DNA from: Glaciecola blandensis
GTDB taxonomy: Bacteria; Pseudomonadota; Gammaproteobacteria; Enterobacterales; Alteromonadaceae
Length of the DNA stretch: 64,000 nt
Direction of reading: 5' to 3'
Assembly: GCF_031846165.1 (NCBI RefSeq)
Contig: NZ_JAVRIE010000006.1
Location: 62,001-126,000, forward strand
The notes below the pieces were generated by a model. The model saw only the letters and a program-made list of their open reading frames with translations, had not been told where the DNA came from and did no database searches. The translations under genes were made by a program, and so were the position numbers. Each line of letters opens with the position of its first letter. The first letter of the stretch is position 1. Below are positions 35,948-44,265 of the stretch, in pieces.

Positions 35948-36196
35948 TCAAATAACTGAAACCTCTGCTAAGCGCCGACCTCTACGCAATATTATTCGAC
36001 CTAAAAATGCGGCAAACAAGCCAACTAATGCAATGATTAGAAAGTCAGGTTTAAACGGTAGAAGATAACTAGCCAGCAACGCATAGCCAAAGCTAAAAAC
36101 ACCGGTAATGAAAATGATAAAGCCGACTAGCATGAAAGCCTGACAGCCTACAGATATGGCTTGGTGCTGTGACCTTTCCTGATTTTGAATATGCAT
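35948..36196 (-). CDS. Small two-helix membrane protein
   Basis: 82 residues. Two hydrophobic helices (about 18-42 and 49-68) lie between a polar N-terminus and a basic end (RIILRRGRRLAE). No family recognised. Convergent with fkpA across the terminator. Confidence 0.6.
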   Translation of the reverse strand: MHIQNQERSQHQAISVGCQAFMLVGFIIFITGVFSFGYALLASYLLPFKPDFLIIALVGLFAAFLGRIILRRGRRLAEVSVI

Positions 36197-36784
36197 AACT
36201 ATTACCTCATCACTATTTCTAAGGTATTCTTAAAAACCTTGAATACCACCGTGAGACAGCGAGTATAATCTACAATACGCTATCAACAACATTACTCAGA
36301 CTTCCCACCTTTCAATTAGTTCATTTTTTAAGCTATTGTCAGCTATAGCGGAGCAATCAAGGCTTATTCAATAGAGCTAGCAAAGATATGCACGTCAAGC
36401 ACACTATTTACAAATGCCTGTTTAACATGATTTTTTTACAAATTAAACAAAAATTAGACTAAAGTTTTAAGGCATAACAATATGAACTGAAAAAGCAATA
36501 ATTTAGTTCATTTGTTTTAATTCTTTTAAAAATTAAATGTAAATAAATTGTTACACTTATATTTTTTCATAAGTGTATGTTTTACTTATCATTTAATATA
36601 AATCGCATGAATATGTTGCAATAAAGTAACAATAAGCGGGCTCTGGACAACCAGTTGAAGCCGATGTATCTCTTTGAGTTTTCAATAATTTAGGCATAGG
36701 GTATTGAATCTCGGCGAAAAGACCGAGAGTTAAAATAATAAGAAAAAACCTTAATAACAAGTAAAAAAGAGTAGGAACATAAAT
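36197..36784. other. AT-rich intergenic region upstream of the protease
   Basis: 588 bp without a gene. It is AT-rich and carries two inverted repeats that could bind a regulator: ATGAACT-N16-AGTTCAT (36482-36511) and ACACTTA-N10-TAAGTGT (36553-36576). A small hairpin CTCGG...CCGAG lies near 36710-36728 in the likely leader. No known riboswitch pattern was found. Confidence 0.5.
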
Positions 36785-38494
36785 ATGTCTAAACTACGCA
36801 AAAACCTTACGGTGGGATTGGGCTCAATGGCACTATCTGTCATTGCGCTTAGCGTTTCCGCCGCAACACAGTCTCAGATGATCGAAGTGAAGCAAACTCC
36901 AAGTAAAGCACAACAGTCAAAATACGCTTCAAAACGATCTAGTGGCAGTGCCTTCGAAAACTTTGGCCAAGTTATCCAAGCCGATGCAAAAGAAGAGCGC
37001 TATATCGTGACCTTTAAAGAACAAAAAGGTAAGCCCGCAGATAATGATCGTTTCTCATCAGGCAAACGCTCAACCCTTCGCCCTGATCAATCGAAGGCGA
37101 TGATGCAGAATGGCAAGCTCAATCAAGGGAACGCTTACGGCATGTTAAAAAATGCCGGTGCCAAGCCAATTAAAGCGATTAAAGATAAAGGCATGGTTGC
37201 AGCTAAGATGTCCAAGGCAACATTAAATAAGCTAAGAAATGATCCTAACGTTGCTGATATTTCAGTTGATCACCGCCGTAGCTTAATGGCCGAAACGACA
37301 CCATACGGAATTCCAATGGTGCAAGGCAACCTGTTATCGCAGAACAACCAATCAGCAAGAAAAGTTTGTGTTATCGATACTGGTTTTAATTTAGGCCACC
37401 CTGATTTGGGCGACCAGAATAACGGTGTGACAGGTAACGCAAATAACAACCAAGTAGGAAATTGGTTTAACGATGGCAACGGACACGGTACGCACGTCGC
37501 TGGCACAATCTCAGCATTATCAAACAACGAAGGTGTTGTAGGCGTATATCCAGGTGTAGATTTGCACATCGTAAAAATCTTTAACGACCAAGGTCAGTGG
37601 ACTTTCTCTTCTGACATTATTGATGGTATTCAACAGTGCGCCAATGCGGGTGCCAATGTCGTGAATATGAGTTTAGGTGGGGGCGGCTCCTCAACTGCTG
37701 AACGCAACGCAATGCAAGGCTTTGTCGATGATGGCATCATGCTAGTAGCAGCAGCGGGTAATAGCGGTAATAGTTCATTATCGTATCCAGCGTCTTATGA
37801 TGCGGTTATTTCGGTAGCCGCTGTTGGCTCTAACGAAAGCCGTGCGTCATATTCACAGTACAATAGCCAAGTAGAAATTGCTGGTCCAGGTTCAGCAGTT
37901 CAATCAACATGGCCAGTGAATACCTACAACACTATCAGCGGCACATCGATGGCTACACCACACGTGGCCGGCGCAGCAGCATTAGTTTGGAGTTTCTTTC
38001 CGAGTTGTTCAAACGAACAAATTCGTACTGCCCTAAATGTCACTGCAAAGGACAAGGGTAGTGCAGGTCGTGATAACTTTTATGGCTTCGGTATAGTCAA
38101 GGCACGTGATGCCTATGACTATCTTAACGCAAATGGTTGTGATGGAAATGGCGGTGGCACTGGCGGTGGTGGCGGTGGCGGTGGCGGTGTTGATCCATTC
38201 TCGGGTCAACTAACCAACTTGTCTGGAAACAGAAACGCTTGGAAACGCTACACTTGGAATGTGCCAAACGGAGTAAGTAGAGTCACTGTAACTATTTCTG
38301 GTGGCAGCGGTGATGCAGACTTATACATGAAACTGGGTTCACAACCAGAAACGAACAGCTACGATTGTCGCCCTTATAAAAGTGGCAATAATGAAACATG
38401 TACCTTTACCAACACCAGTGGTGGCACATGGCACGTAGGTATTCGAGGCTACTCTCGCTATAGTGGCGTAACCATGAGCTACAGTTACGAATAA
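36785..38494 (+). CDS. Secreted subtilisin-like serine protease (S8) with PPC domain
   Basis: 569 residues: a signal peptide (about 1-28), an I9-type inhibitor propeptide (about 71-162, ERYIVTFKEQ), then the peptidase S8 domain. The catalytic triad is Asp198 (VIDTG), His234 (GHGTHVAG) and Ser388 (GTSMATPHVAG). A poly-Gly linker near 454-468 joins a C-terminal PPC (pre-peptidase C-terminal) domain (about 480-569, GDADLYMKLGSQP). Extracellular proteases of this build in marine gammaproteobacteria leave by the type II system, which is encoded in this window. They degrade protein for nutrition. Confidence 0.95.
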   Translation: MSKLRKNLTVGLGSMALSVIALSVSAATQSQMIEVKQTPSKAQQSKYASKRSSGSAFENFGQVIQADAKEERYIVTFKEQKGKPADNDRFSSGKRSTLRPDQSKAMMQNGKLNQGNAYGMLKNAGAKPIKAIKDKGMVAAKMSKATLNKLRNDPNVADISVDHRRSLMAETTPYGIPMVQGNLLSQNNQSARKVCVIDTGFNLGHPDLGDQNNGVTGNANNNQVGNWFNDGNGHGTHVAGTISALSNNEGVVGVYPGVDLHIVKIFNDQGQWTFSSDIIDGIQQCANAGANVVNMSLGGGGSSTAERNAMQGFVDDGIMLVAAAGNSGNSSLSYPASYDAVISVAAVGSNESRASYSQYNSQVEIAGPGSAVQSTWPVNTYNTISGTSMATPHVAGAAALVWSFFPSCSNEQIRTALNVTAKDKGSAGRDNFYGFGIVKARDAYDYLNANGCDGNGGGTGGGGGGGGGVDPFSGQLTNLSGNRNAWKRYTWNVPNGVSRVTVTISGGSGDADLYMKLGSQPETNSYDCRPYKSGNNETCTFTNTSGGTWHVGIRGYSRYSGVTMSYSYE

Positions 38495-38549
38495 AAAGTA
38501 CTGAAGCAAAGTAATGGTGTTATAGTCATTGCATATTCAATTAAGTGTA

Positions 38550-38583
38550 AACGGCCAACAACTTTGTTGGCCGTTTTGTTTTT
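38550..38583 (+). terminator. Intrinsic terminator after the protease
   Basis: Stem ACGGCCAACA / TGTTGGCCGT with a 4-nt loop, flanked by A and T runs (TTTTGTTTTT). Strong terminator. Confidence 0.88.
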
Positions 38584-38668
38584 GAAAGATGATTTATCTC
38601 GCTTGACACTGACGCAGAATTCGCCAAGATATGCAGCCCTAATTGCTACCAACAATAATGCGACTTGT

Positions 38669-38884
38669 ATGATCAATGAAATCCGCTATCAATTTGAAAC
38701 TGCGCCTCTCGCCAACCGATTCTTAAATGAATTAAAGCATTGGTCAAAAGCGGACGTAAAAGTGAAGCTATTCAAATCCTCACACTCTGTGCAAGTATCA
38801 TATGAGTACGAAGCAGGCAGCTTTGACTATACGTGTTCGGAGCTAGATGACCTGGCCAGTCAGTATGGTGGCACTGAAATCTAA
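38669..38884 (+). CDS. Small hypothetical protein
   Basis: 71 residues from the ATG at 38669. The frame is open further upstream, but that part lies in the protease terminator. The sequence looks like a small cytoplasmic alpha/beta protein (FLNELKHWSKADVKVKLFKS, then YTCSELDDLASQYGGTEI). No ribosome site of note. I do not recognise a named family. Confidence 0.6.
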   Translation: MINEIRYQFETAPLANRFLNELKHWSKADVKVKLFKSSHSVQVSYEYEAGSFDYTCSELDDLASQYGGTEI

Positions 38885-39003
38885 TTCACTCGCTCACAAA
38901 CACATCACATTAATAAATACATTTCATATTAAAGCATAATTATATTTATTTAAAAATAGCTCCTAAAATACGCTCCATATTCAAATTGGTTTAGGAGCCA
39001 ATC

Positions 39004-40221
39004 ATGCAAAATCATCAATCTCTATTCGCTCGGTACCTAAAAACCAGCGCTATCGCCGCACTGTGTGTACTTTTCGTTGCCGCTTGTTCTGAGCAACAGG
39101 AAGCCCCGTTTGCACCGCCAGCGAGTGCCGTCCAAGTTGCAAAAGTTATCACTGCGGAGATTGTCTCGTCACATGAATTCACGGGTCGTACATATGCCCC
39201 TGAAACCGTCGATTTACGTCCTCGCGTTTCTGGCTACATCGCGTCAGTCGACTTTGTTGAAGGAAGCAAGGTTGAGCAGGGTGACGTACTTTTCACAATT
39301 GATGCTGCGCCTTTTGCAGCTGAACTTAGCCGCTTAAATGCAGAATTAAACATGGCGCAAGATCAATTATCTTTGGCTGAAGCTGAATATAAGCGTGCTA
39401 AAAAATTGGGGGCTAGCGCAGCTATCTCCGCGGAAGTATTAGACCAACGCTTGTCAACGCAGCAGCAAGCACAAGCTAGGGTGCAAGCCGTTAAAGCTGC
39501 GCTAAAACTTGCAGAACTCGATCTCAGCTATACACAGATTAAAGCGCCAATAGCCGGCAAAATATCAAATGCGACCATTACACAAGGTAACTATGTGCAT
39601 GCAGGCCAAAGCTCACTAACGCGTATTGTGTCCACAGAAAAAATACATGCATACTTCGACGCTGATGAAGTTACGTATTTAAACTATGCTAAGGCACAAA
39701 ACACAGGAAGAAAGAATCCTATTTTAATGGGTTTAGCGAACCAAGAAGACTTGCCCTTTAATGGTCAAATAGACTTTATCGATAACCAAGTAAACCCAAA
39801 AACCGGTACGATAAGAGCGAGAGCAAGCTTTGAGAATACAAGCGGTGAACTTATTCCTGGTTTGTTTACTCGCTTACAAGTGATCAGTGACGAAGCACAT
39901 GTTGGTGTATTAATTGATGATAAGGCGATTGCCACTGACTTAAATAATAAGTACGTGCTCGTTTTGGATGAAAACAATAATGTGCAGTATCGCGCGGTAA
40001 CATTGGGTAGTAAGTTAGCAGGTTTACGTGTCATTGAAAGTGGATTGCTTGGCAATGAAGAGATCGTTATTTCAGGTTTGCAGCGAGTTAGACCAGGCGC
40101 ACCTGTTGATCCAACCCACGTAGATATGGCCAATGCAGAAAGCCAAGCAGCACTGACTCGGTATAGCAACCGTATTGCAAAACTACTTGAGCAGAAAACT
40201 GACAAGCTTGCATCAAACTGA
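39004..40221 (+). CDS. RND efflux membrane fusion protein, MexE-like
   Basis: 405 residues. Lipoprotein signal with lipobox VAA-Cys28. The beta-barrel, lipoyl and alpha-hairpin domains of adaptor proteins follow (RPRVSGYIASVDFVEGSKV; LSYTQIKAPIAGKIS). The C-terminal SGLQRVRPGAPVDP closely resembles MexE. It would bridge an inner-membrane RND pump to an outer-membrane channel. No pump gene is adjacent; a MexF-like pump is encoded at 47747-50878 on the other strand. No outer-membrane channel gene is seen in the window. Confidence 0.92.
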   Translation: MQNHQSLFARYLKTSAIAALCVLFVAACSEQQEAPFAPPASAVQVAKVITAEIVSSHEFTGRTYAPETVDLRPRVSGYIASVDFVEGSKVEQGDVLFTIDAAPFAAELSRLNAELNMAQDQLSLAEAEYKRAKKLGASAAISAEVLDQRLSTQQQAQARVQAVKAALKLAELDLSYTQIKAPIAGKISNATITQGNYVHAGQSSLTRIVSTEKIHAYFDADEVTYLNYAKAQNTGRKNPILMGLANQEDLPFNGQIDFIDNQVNPKTGTIRARASFENTSGELIPGLFTRLQVISDEAHVGVLIDDKAIATDLNNKYVLVLDENNNVQYRAVTLGSKLAGLRVIESGLLGNEEIVISGLQRVRPGAPVDPTHVDMANAESQAALTRYSNRIAKLLEQKTDKLASN

Positions 40222-40233
40222 TTAAAAAGATGA

Positions 40234-40264
40234 AATGCCCTATACACAGCGTGTATAGGGCATT
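40234..40264. terminator. Bidirectional hairpin between convergent genes
   Basis: A perfect 14-bp stem (AATGCCCTATACAC / GTGTATAGGGCATT) with a 3-nt loop between the adaptor gene and the convergent malate-synthase-like gene. Confidence 0.75.
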
Positions 40265-40288
40265 CAGCACTAGCTAAAATGCGAGCAT

Positions 40289-41290
40289 TTATAAACTAAA
40301 GATATCTTCAATGCGCTTTTGCATATTCGTAGTAAATTTTCCATCTTGTAAAACGAGAGACTGCTGCATTTGTGTTTGCGCTTTGTTTTGCTTCAATCGC
40401 AAAATGATGCCACAAACAATTGCGTCTATAATAACTTGAGGTGCGAGATTACCATTCGCTTCTCTCATCAATTCCGTTTTTAAACTTGGTTTAGTGCAAC
40501 GGATTTGAATAGGCGACCTGTTCGCAATAACATAGTCCTCACCATCAAGATCTGTGAAAGTCACCTCAGTATTCATTCTTAGAATCGCTTGGCTACCTTC
40601 TTTAGCAATATAAGTCGTTAAACTTCCTTCCAAAAATTCCTGCAGGTTGCGGAAAGCTTGAATTTTACTATCGCCATCGATATGCACTGCATCAAAATCA
40701 ACAATGATTGTCTCATTTGTTTCAACTAAGATGTCTTGAATACCAGCACAATCTTTCGCCCCTCTGTTTCCTTTCCGATTAATAGCAATCTCTACATGTG
40801 AAGACATATCGCTGCGCTTCAACACTATCGAATCTGGTGCACACTTATGGCCACATAGGGCAACAAACTGACTCGGATTAACTAAACCAGATTGGCTTCC
40901 ATCTTCGAAGAAGGCTAATAGGTGATGGTAATAAACAACATAGTTTTTCACGTCGGCGTGCGAACCAGTTTCTAGAGCAAAATGTTGATCAAGATACGCT
41001 TTTGTCTCCTCCTGAGACGCCGTTGTATGTAAACTCGTCCAACGACTATTGGCAGCTTGAATAAGTTGCTGACGATCAGTAATTGATGCACTCATGGTAT
41101 TGGCAGCGTCCATATTACCTTGGCTAGTATCAATAAAATGACTTGGCTCTTGTACGTAATCAGTAATCAGGTTCTCTAGCGCTTGCCAAAAGACATTAAC
41201 CTCGATGCCGCACGTTGGCAATACATCTTCATTGATGAAGGTGTAAAAGCCCTGATGGATTTGACTGTATTTCAAAGCTGGCATATTCAT
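40289..41290 (-). CDS. Truncated malate synthase G-like protein (lacks catalytic half)
   Basis: 333 residues that align by eye with the first ~415 of 723 residues of malate synthase G. Points of match: FINEDVLPTCGIEVNVFW (about 18-35), IQAANSRWTSLH (77-88), ALETGSHADV (105-114), VNPSQFVALCGHKCAP (137-152), IQDILVE (184-190), FRNLQEFLEGSL (213-224) and NRSPIQIRCTKPSL (257-270). Arg264 would equal the catalytic Arg338 of the E. coli enzyme. The two magnesium ligands and the catalytic Asp lie in the missing C-terminal half, so it cannot be a normal malate synthase. The frame is intact, not shattered. It is divergent from the XRE/DUF3612 regulator. Inferred: a sensor or regulatory relic that may still bind a glyoxylate-like ligand. 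No name in databases is claimed. Confidence 0.7.
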   Translation of the reverse strand: MNMPALKYSQIHQGFYTFINEDVLPTCGIEVNVFWQALENLITDYVQEPSHFIDTSQGNMDAANTMSASITDRQQLIQAANSRWTSLHTTASQEETKAYLDQHFALETGSHADVKNYVVYYHHLLAFFEDGSQSGLVNPSQFVALCGHKCAPDSIVLKRSDMSSHVEIAINRKGNRGAKDCAGIQDILVETNETIIVDFDAVHIDGDSKIQAFRNLQEFLEGSLTTYIAKEGSQAILRMNTEVTFTDLDGEDYVIANRSPIQIRCTKPSLKTELMREANGNLAPQVIIDAIVCGIILRLKQNKAQTQMQQSLVLQDGKFTTNMQKRIEDIFSL

Positions 41291-41395
41291 CTTCTTTTCC
41301 TCTTATTTTGACAAGTAGTGCATTTGCTTAACGAGTAAAATGTTTTGGTTTATTTACTTCGCTTGAGATAAAGCATAAAGTAAAAAGCACTAGAA

Positions 41396-41451
41396 TTTCA
41401 CAAAAGAAATTTCACAGTGTAAATTTTACAAAAACATCTTGTGTAAAAGTG
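41396..41451. promoter_or_regulatory. Possible operator repeats between divergent genes
   Basis: The 158-191-bp divergent intergenic region has TTTCACA at 41396-41402 and again at 41410-41416 (14 bp apart), the inverted repeat TGTAAA-T-TTTACA at 41418-41430, and GTGTAAA at 41441-41447. These related half-sites suit a regulator binding site for the XRE protein. Inference from repeats only. Confidence 0.4.
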
Positions 41452-41481
41452 AAGACAATTATGAAAAATACGAAAAGCCTG

Positions 41482-43017
41482 ATGCGTAAGTCCCATCTTA
41501 TGGGAACAAAAATTCGAAACTTACGAAAACGCAACAATCTAACAATGGAAGATCTTTCCGCGCGCTGTATTCGAGTGAACGCGGAAACCGCGCCATCGGT
41601 ATCTTACTTGTCTATGATCGAACGTGGTAAGCGTGTCCCCAGTGAAGACATGCTCAGCGTTATTGCCTCAGTTTTTCAAAAAGATGTGGATTGGTTTTTA
41701 GATGACGTGCCGGAAGAAAAATCCATTACACCTGAAAAAGGAAACCGAGGCGGCATTAGCGGTATTGCGCTAGAGCCTAGCTTCCTGTTTTCAAATGAGA
41801 TTCTGCAAATTGCCATTCCTGAGATGTTGTCACAAACCGGTACTAGCGGTCGTCAGTTTGCTCATTTACTGATCCGAGCGCATCAAGAGCATCATCAGAA
41901 TCACTTTCCCGACTTAGAGCGAGCAGCTGAAGATGTTGGCTTGAAACGGATGCCACTTTCCGTCGATGAGCTGATTGAAATAGCCCAACAGCAAGGTTTA
42001 AAGATAGCGTGGTTCAATAAGGTCCCGGCTTCGCTTGCCAAAGAACTTGGCGGCAACGCCTATCGCGCTCCGACTAACAATATTGTGACATCGTTTTTTG
42101 ATTCGCCCGGCACGATTTATATTAATCAATTACTCAAGAAGTTTCCTATGCGCTTGAAGTATGACCTCGCCGTACATATTGGACATGCTGTTTTACACAA
42201 TCGCGACGGTTTAAAAAGCGTTCTGTTAACCGGCCTCAATCACAATAACACCTTAAGCGCTGATGGTACTCAATCCAGTCAATCATCAAATCTAAATGCA
42301 CAAGATATATTGCATGCTTGGCGCGACTTTGAGTCTAGCTTTTTCGCCGGCGCTTTGCTTTGTCCTAAAGTGCCTTATCGTCAATTACTTGACCGCCAAG
42401 GTTACGAGATAAAAACCCATGAATTATTAGGTGTATCTGCCTCTGTTGCTATGCGACGCATGACCGCGGTGTCTTCTTACCGGCATTGGCACTATTTTGA
42501 TGCTTACGCGCCAGGTAAGTTAAAAGCGGTGTATCGTGGAAATGGTATCCCCTTACCTTGGGGCAATATGCGGGAAGTTGAAGATCCCTGCCAGCACTGG
42601 GCGGTTTTTAGAATGATTAACGCACCATTGCAAGGGACTAGCGCACAAATTTCGATATTGAATGTGGGTGATGAGCCACGCATTTATGTGTGTGAATCTA
42701 CCAACGTGAAAGACATGGCAGACAACAGTCATGTGCTGTGTACCGGTATAGATTTGAACCCAGCTATCGATGCACAAGGTGAAGACGCAAGATCAATTGC
42801 TCACGATTTAAAAGACGTCTGTGTAAAAGGAGGAGGGTCTGCTGCGATACCAAAATCGATCAAAACCCAACTATCCAGTGTGGCACGAATACTCAATATC
42901 AACTGGGTTGAAAGAGGCATTGAAACTGAAGCAAGAATGATTTGTCCACGCGGTGCTGAATGCCCTAGGAAACCAAGTTGCTATCAAGCCTGTGGCGAGA
43001 AAAATGTCAGACGATAA
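41482..43017 (+). CDS. XRE-family transcriptional regulator with DUF3612 domain
   Basis: About 511 residues from 41482 (alternative starts 41449 GTG or 41461 ATG add 7-11 residues). The N-terminal helix-turn-helix (about 10-70) has MGTKIRNLRKRNNLTMEDLS and YLSMIERGKRVPS. A long conserved domain (DUF3612 type) follows, with an IrrE-like segment (AVHIGHAVLHNRDG) and a C-terminal Cys-rich cluster (CPRGAECPRKPSCYQACGE). Family knowledge: relatives in Vibrio and Alteromonas lie beside glyoxylate-shunt genes and short-chain fatty acid genes and control them. Its divergent neighbour here is a malate synthase relic. The last codons contain a 19-bp repeat also found at 44247. Confidence 0.9.
   Translation: MRKSHLMGTKIRNLRKRNNLTMEDLSARCIRVNAETAPSVSYLSMIERGKRVPSEDMLSVIASVFQKDVDWFLDDVPEEKSITPEKGNRGGISGIALEPSFLFSNEILQIAIPEMLSQTGTSGRQFAHLLIRAHQEHHQNHFPDLERAAEDVGLKRMPLSVDELIEIAQQQGLKIAWFNKVPASLAKELGGNAYRAPTNNIVTSFFDSPGTIYINQLLKKFPMRLKYDLAVHIGHAVLHNRDGLKSVLLTGLNHNNTLSADGTQSSQSSNLNAQDILHAWRDFESSFFAGALLCPKVPYRQLLDRQGYEIKTHELLGVSASVAMRRMTAVSSYRHWHYFDAYAPGKLKAVYRGNGIPLPWGNMREVEDPCQHWAVFRMINAPLQGTSAQISILNVGDEPRIYVCESTNVKDMADNSHVLCTGIDLNPAIDAQGEDARSIAHDLKDVCVKGGGSAAIPKSIKTQLSSVARILNINWVERGIETEARMICPRGAECPRKPSCYQACGEKNVRR
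42982..43000 (+). repeat. 19-bp direct repeat, copy 1
   Basis: TATCAAGCCTGTGGCGAGA, identical to the copy at 44247-44265. Here it encodes YQACGE(K) near the C-terminus of the XRE/DUF3612 protein. Confidence 0.9.
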
Positions 43018-43194
43018 TAAAGTTTGATAATTGCTCATATAGTGCGTTCATCGTCCTGCTGACGCTGAATTATAGTCGTTAAGTTCTCTTAAAAATATCT
43101 TTTAATATTTCACAATATGTAATGCACACCCATCTTATTGTCAGGTTTGCTTGACTATTTGGTGCGTAATATGTAATGCTAGCCTTACACAATG

Positions 43195-43227
43195 TCAATA
43201 TATTATGACAAAATTACAATATATTGA
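43195..43227. promoter_or_regulatory. Inverted repeat operator candidate
   Basis: A perfect 10-bp inverted repeat TCAATATATT / AATATATTGA with a 13-nt spacer lies 31 bp before the 43258 gene. The layout fits an operator for the small XRE repressor of this two-gene unit. A 12-bp direct repeat AATATGTAATGC (43114-43125 and 43168-43179) lies further upstream. Confidence 0.45.
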
Positions 43228-43257
43228 GAGAATAAGGTAACTTCAGGAGAGCTAAAT

Positions 43258-43665
43258 ATGAGTAATGAATTAGGTAAAAAGGAAAAGAAGTTTTTGGTCA
43301 AATTTATGTTGCATATTGCAATGTTTTTAGCGGTTTTAGCGTTATCAGTGTTATTGAATGAGACCAATGATTTGTCTATATACAGCACGGGATTCCTTGC
43401 AATGACACCTGTGATTCCGGTGATATTTTTATTACAGCTTGTAGTAAAACATTATCGGTCATTGGATGAATACATCCAGAGGGTAATGGGTGAAAGTTTG
43501 CTTTGGGCTGTAGGGGTTGTTGGTTGTGCAGCAATGGCTTATGGCTTGCTCTCAGAAATGGTTGAGGTGCCGTCTATTAGTCTAGCATTTATGTTGCCAG
43601 CAATCGCAGTTATCTTTGGTGTAGCGCAGTCCATTAAACTAGCGAGCGATACCCATGAAGAATAG
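43258..43665 (+). CDS. Four-helix membrane protein paired with small XRE regulator
   Basis: 135 residues with four membrane helices (about 11-33, 42-63, 80-98, 107-126). Between helices 2 and 3 a short polar loop has the motif HYRSLDEYIQR. A good AGGAG ribosome site precedes the ATG. It overlaps the downstream XRE gene by 11 bp. This pairing of a small membrane protein with a YozG-like XRE regulator occurs in many bacteria; its role is unknown. The pair lies inside the segment bounded by the 19-bp repeats. Confidence 0.75.
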   Translation: MSNELGKKEKKFLVKFMLHIAMFLAVLALSVLLNETNDLSIYSTGFLAMTPVIPVIFLLQLVVKHYRSLDEYIQRVMGESLLWAVGVVGCAAMAYGLLSEMVEVPSISLAFMLPAIAVIFGVAQSIKLASDTHEE

Positions 43666-43858
43666 GTTGCGGGTACTTCGTGCAGAAAATAGATGGTCTC
43701 AAGCAGAACTTGCTGAAAAGTTAGGAGTGTCACGTCAAGCCGTGAATGCCATAGAAACAGGAAAACATGATCCTTCTTTAACTCTTGCTTTTGCTCTTGC
43801 AGAGACTTTTGGAAAAAGCATTGAAGAAATATTTTGTCCTAAAGAGCAAAACAACTAG
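43655..43858 (+). CDS. Small XRE-family regulator
   Basis: 67 residues that are almost all helix-turn-helix: LRVLRAENRWSQAELAEKLG, then SRQAVNAIETGKHDPSLTLA and IFCPKEQNN. The type (short Cro/C1-like with a C-terminal IEEIF) usually represses its own operon. It overlaps the upstream membrane gene and is probably co-transcribed. Confidence 0.88.
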   Translation: MKNRLRVLRAENRWSQAELAEKLGVSRQAVNAIETGKHDPSLTLAFALAETFGKSIEEIFCPKEQNN

Positions 43859-44248
43859 AAAATATGTGTTTTCTTTGTGCTGTATCTAATACTTATTGCT
43901 ACGCCACGGCAACTAAGCAACTTCTAGAGCAATTCTACCATAATTATGTGAACTACCTCATAGCCTCCAGAGCGGGGCTTGATTTTATTTCATCCGCTCT
44001 ACGTACTAGGCTGCCGGAGAAACTCTTAATTACCAACGATCTCCTTTTGCCTCTCAGCAGACCACCGCCTGCGCGGTGGTGACGGGCAAGAAACTGCCTC
44101 ACAAAAGTCAGTGAAGGCTAAAACGATTATGAGATACCAACACTCCTTTTCTCAGTAATAGACAAAGAAAACCATGAATTGCACATATTCCTAATACTGG
44201 CTCTATTGATATTGGTAATTTAGTCACCGTTCGCGGAGATGCATGTTA
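43859..44248. other. Gene-free stretch with structured inverted repeats
   Basis: 390 bp without a convincing gene. It holds a nested hairpin (outer TAGCCT at 43961 with AGGCT at 44008-44012; inner AGAGCGG at 43969-43975 with CCGCTCT at 43994-44000) and an 8-bp perfect stem ACCACCGC-CTGC-GCGGTGGT at 44061-44080. No T-tract follows the latter. The stretch may be the non-coding end of a small inserted element. Confidence 0.45.
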
Positions 44249-44265
44249 TCAAGCCTGTGGCGAGA
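44247..44265 (+). repeat. 19-bp direct repeat, copy 2
   Basis: The second identical copy of TATCAAGCCTGTGGCGAGA. On the minus strand it encodes the last codons (about VSPQA) and the stop of the GGDEF-EAL gene. Confidence 0.9.

Noticed and set aside
36600..36784. Possible c-di-GMP or other riboswitch before the protease
   Set aside because: No conserved core of the GEMM class or other known classes was seen; only small hairpins are present.
43864..44082. A 72-codon plus-strand frame after the small XRE gene
   Set aside because: It has no ribosome site, a mixed Cys/Tyr-rich composition, and runs across the nested hairpin region. I see no sign of coding constraint.
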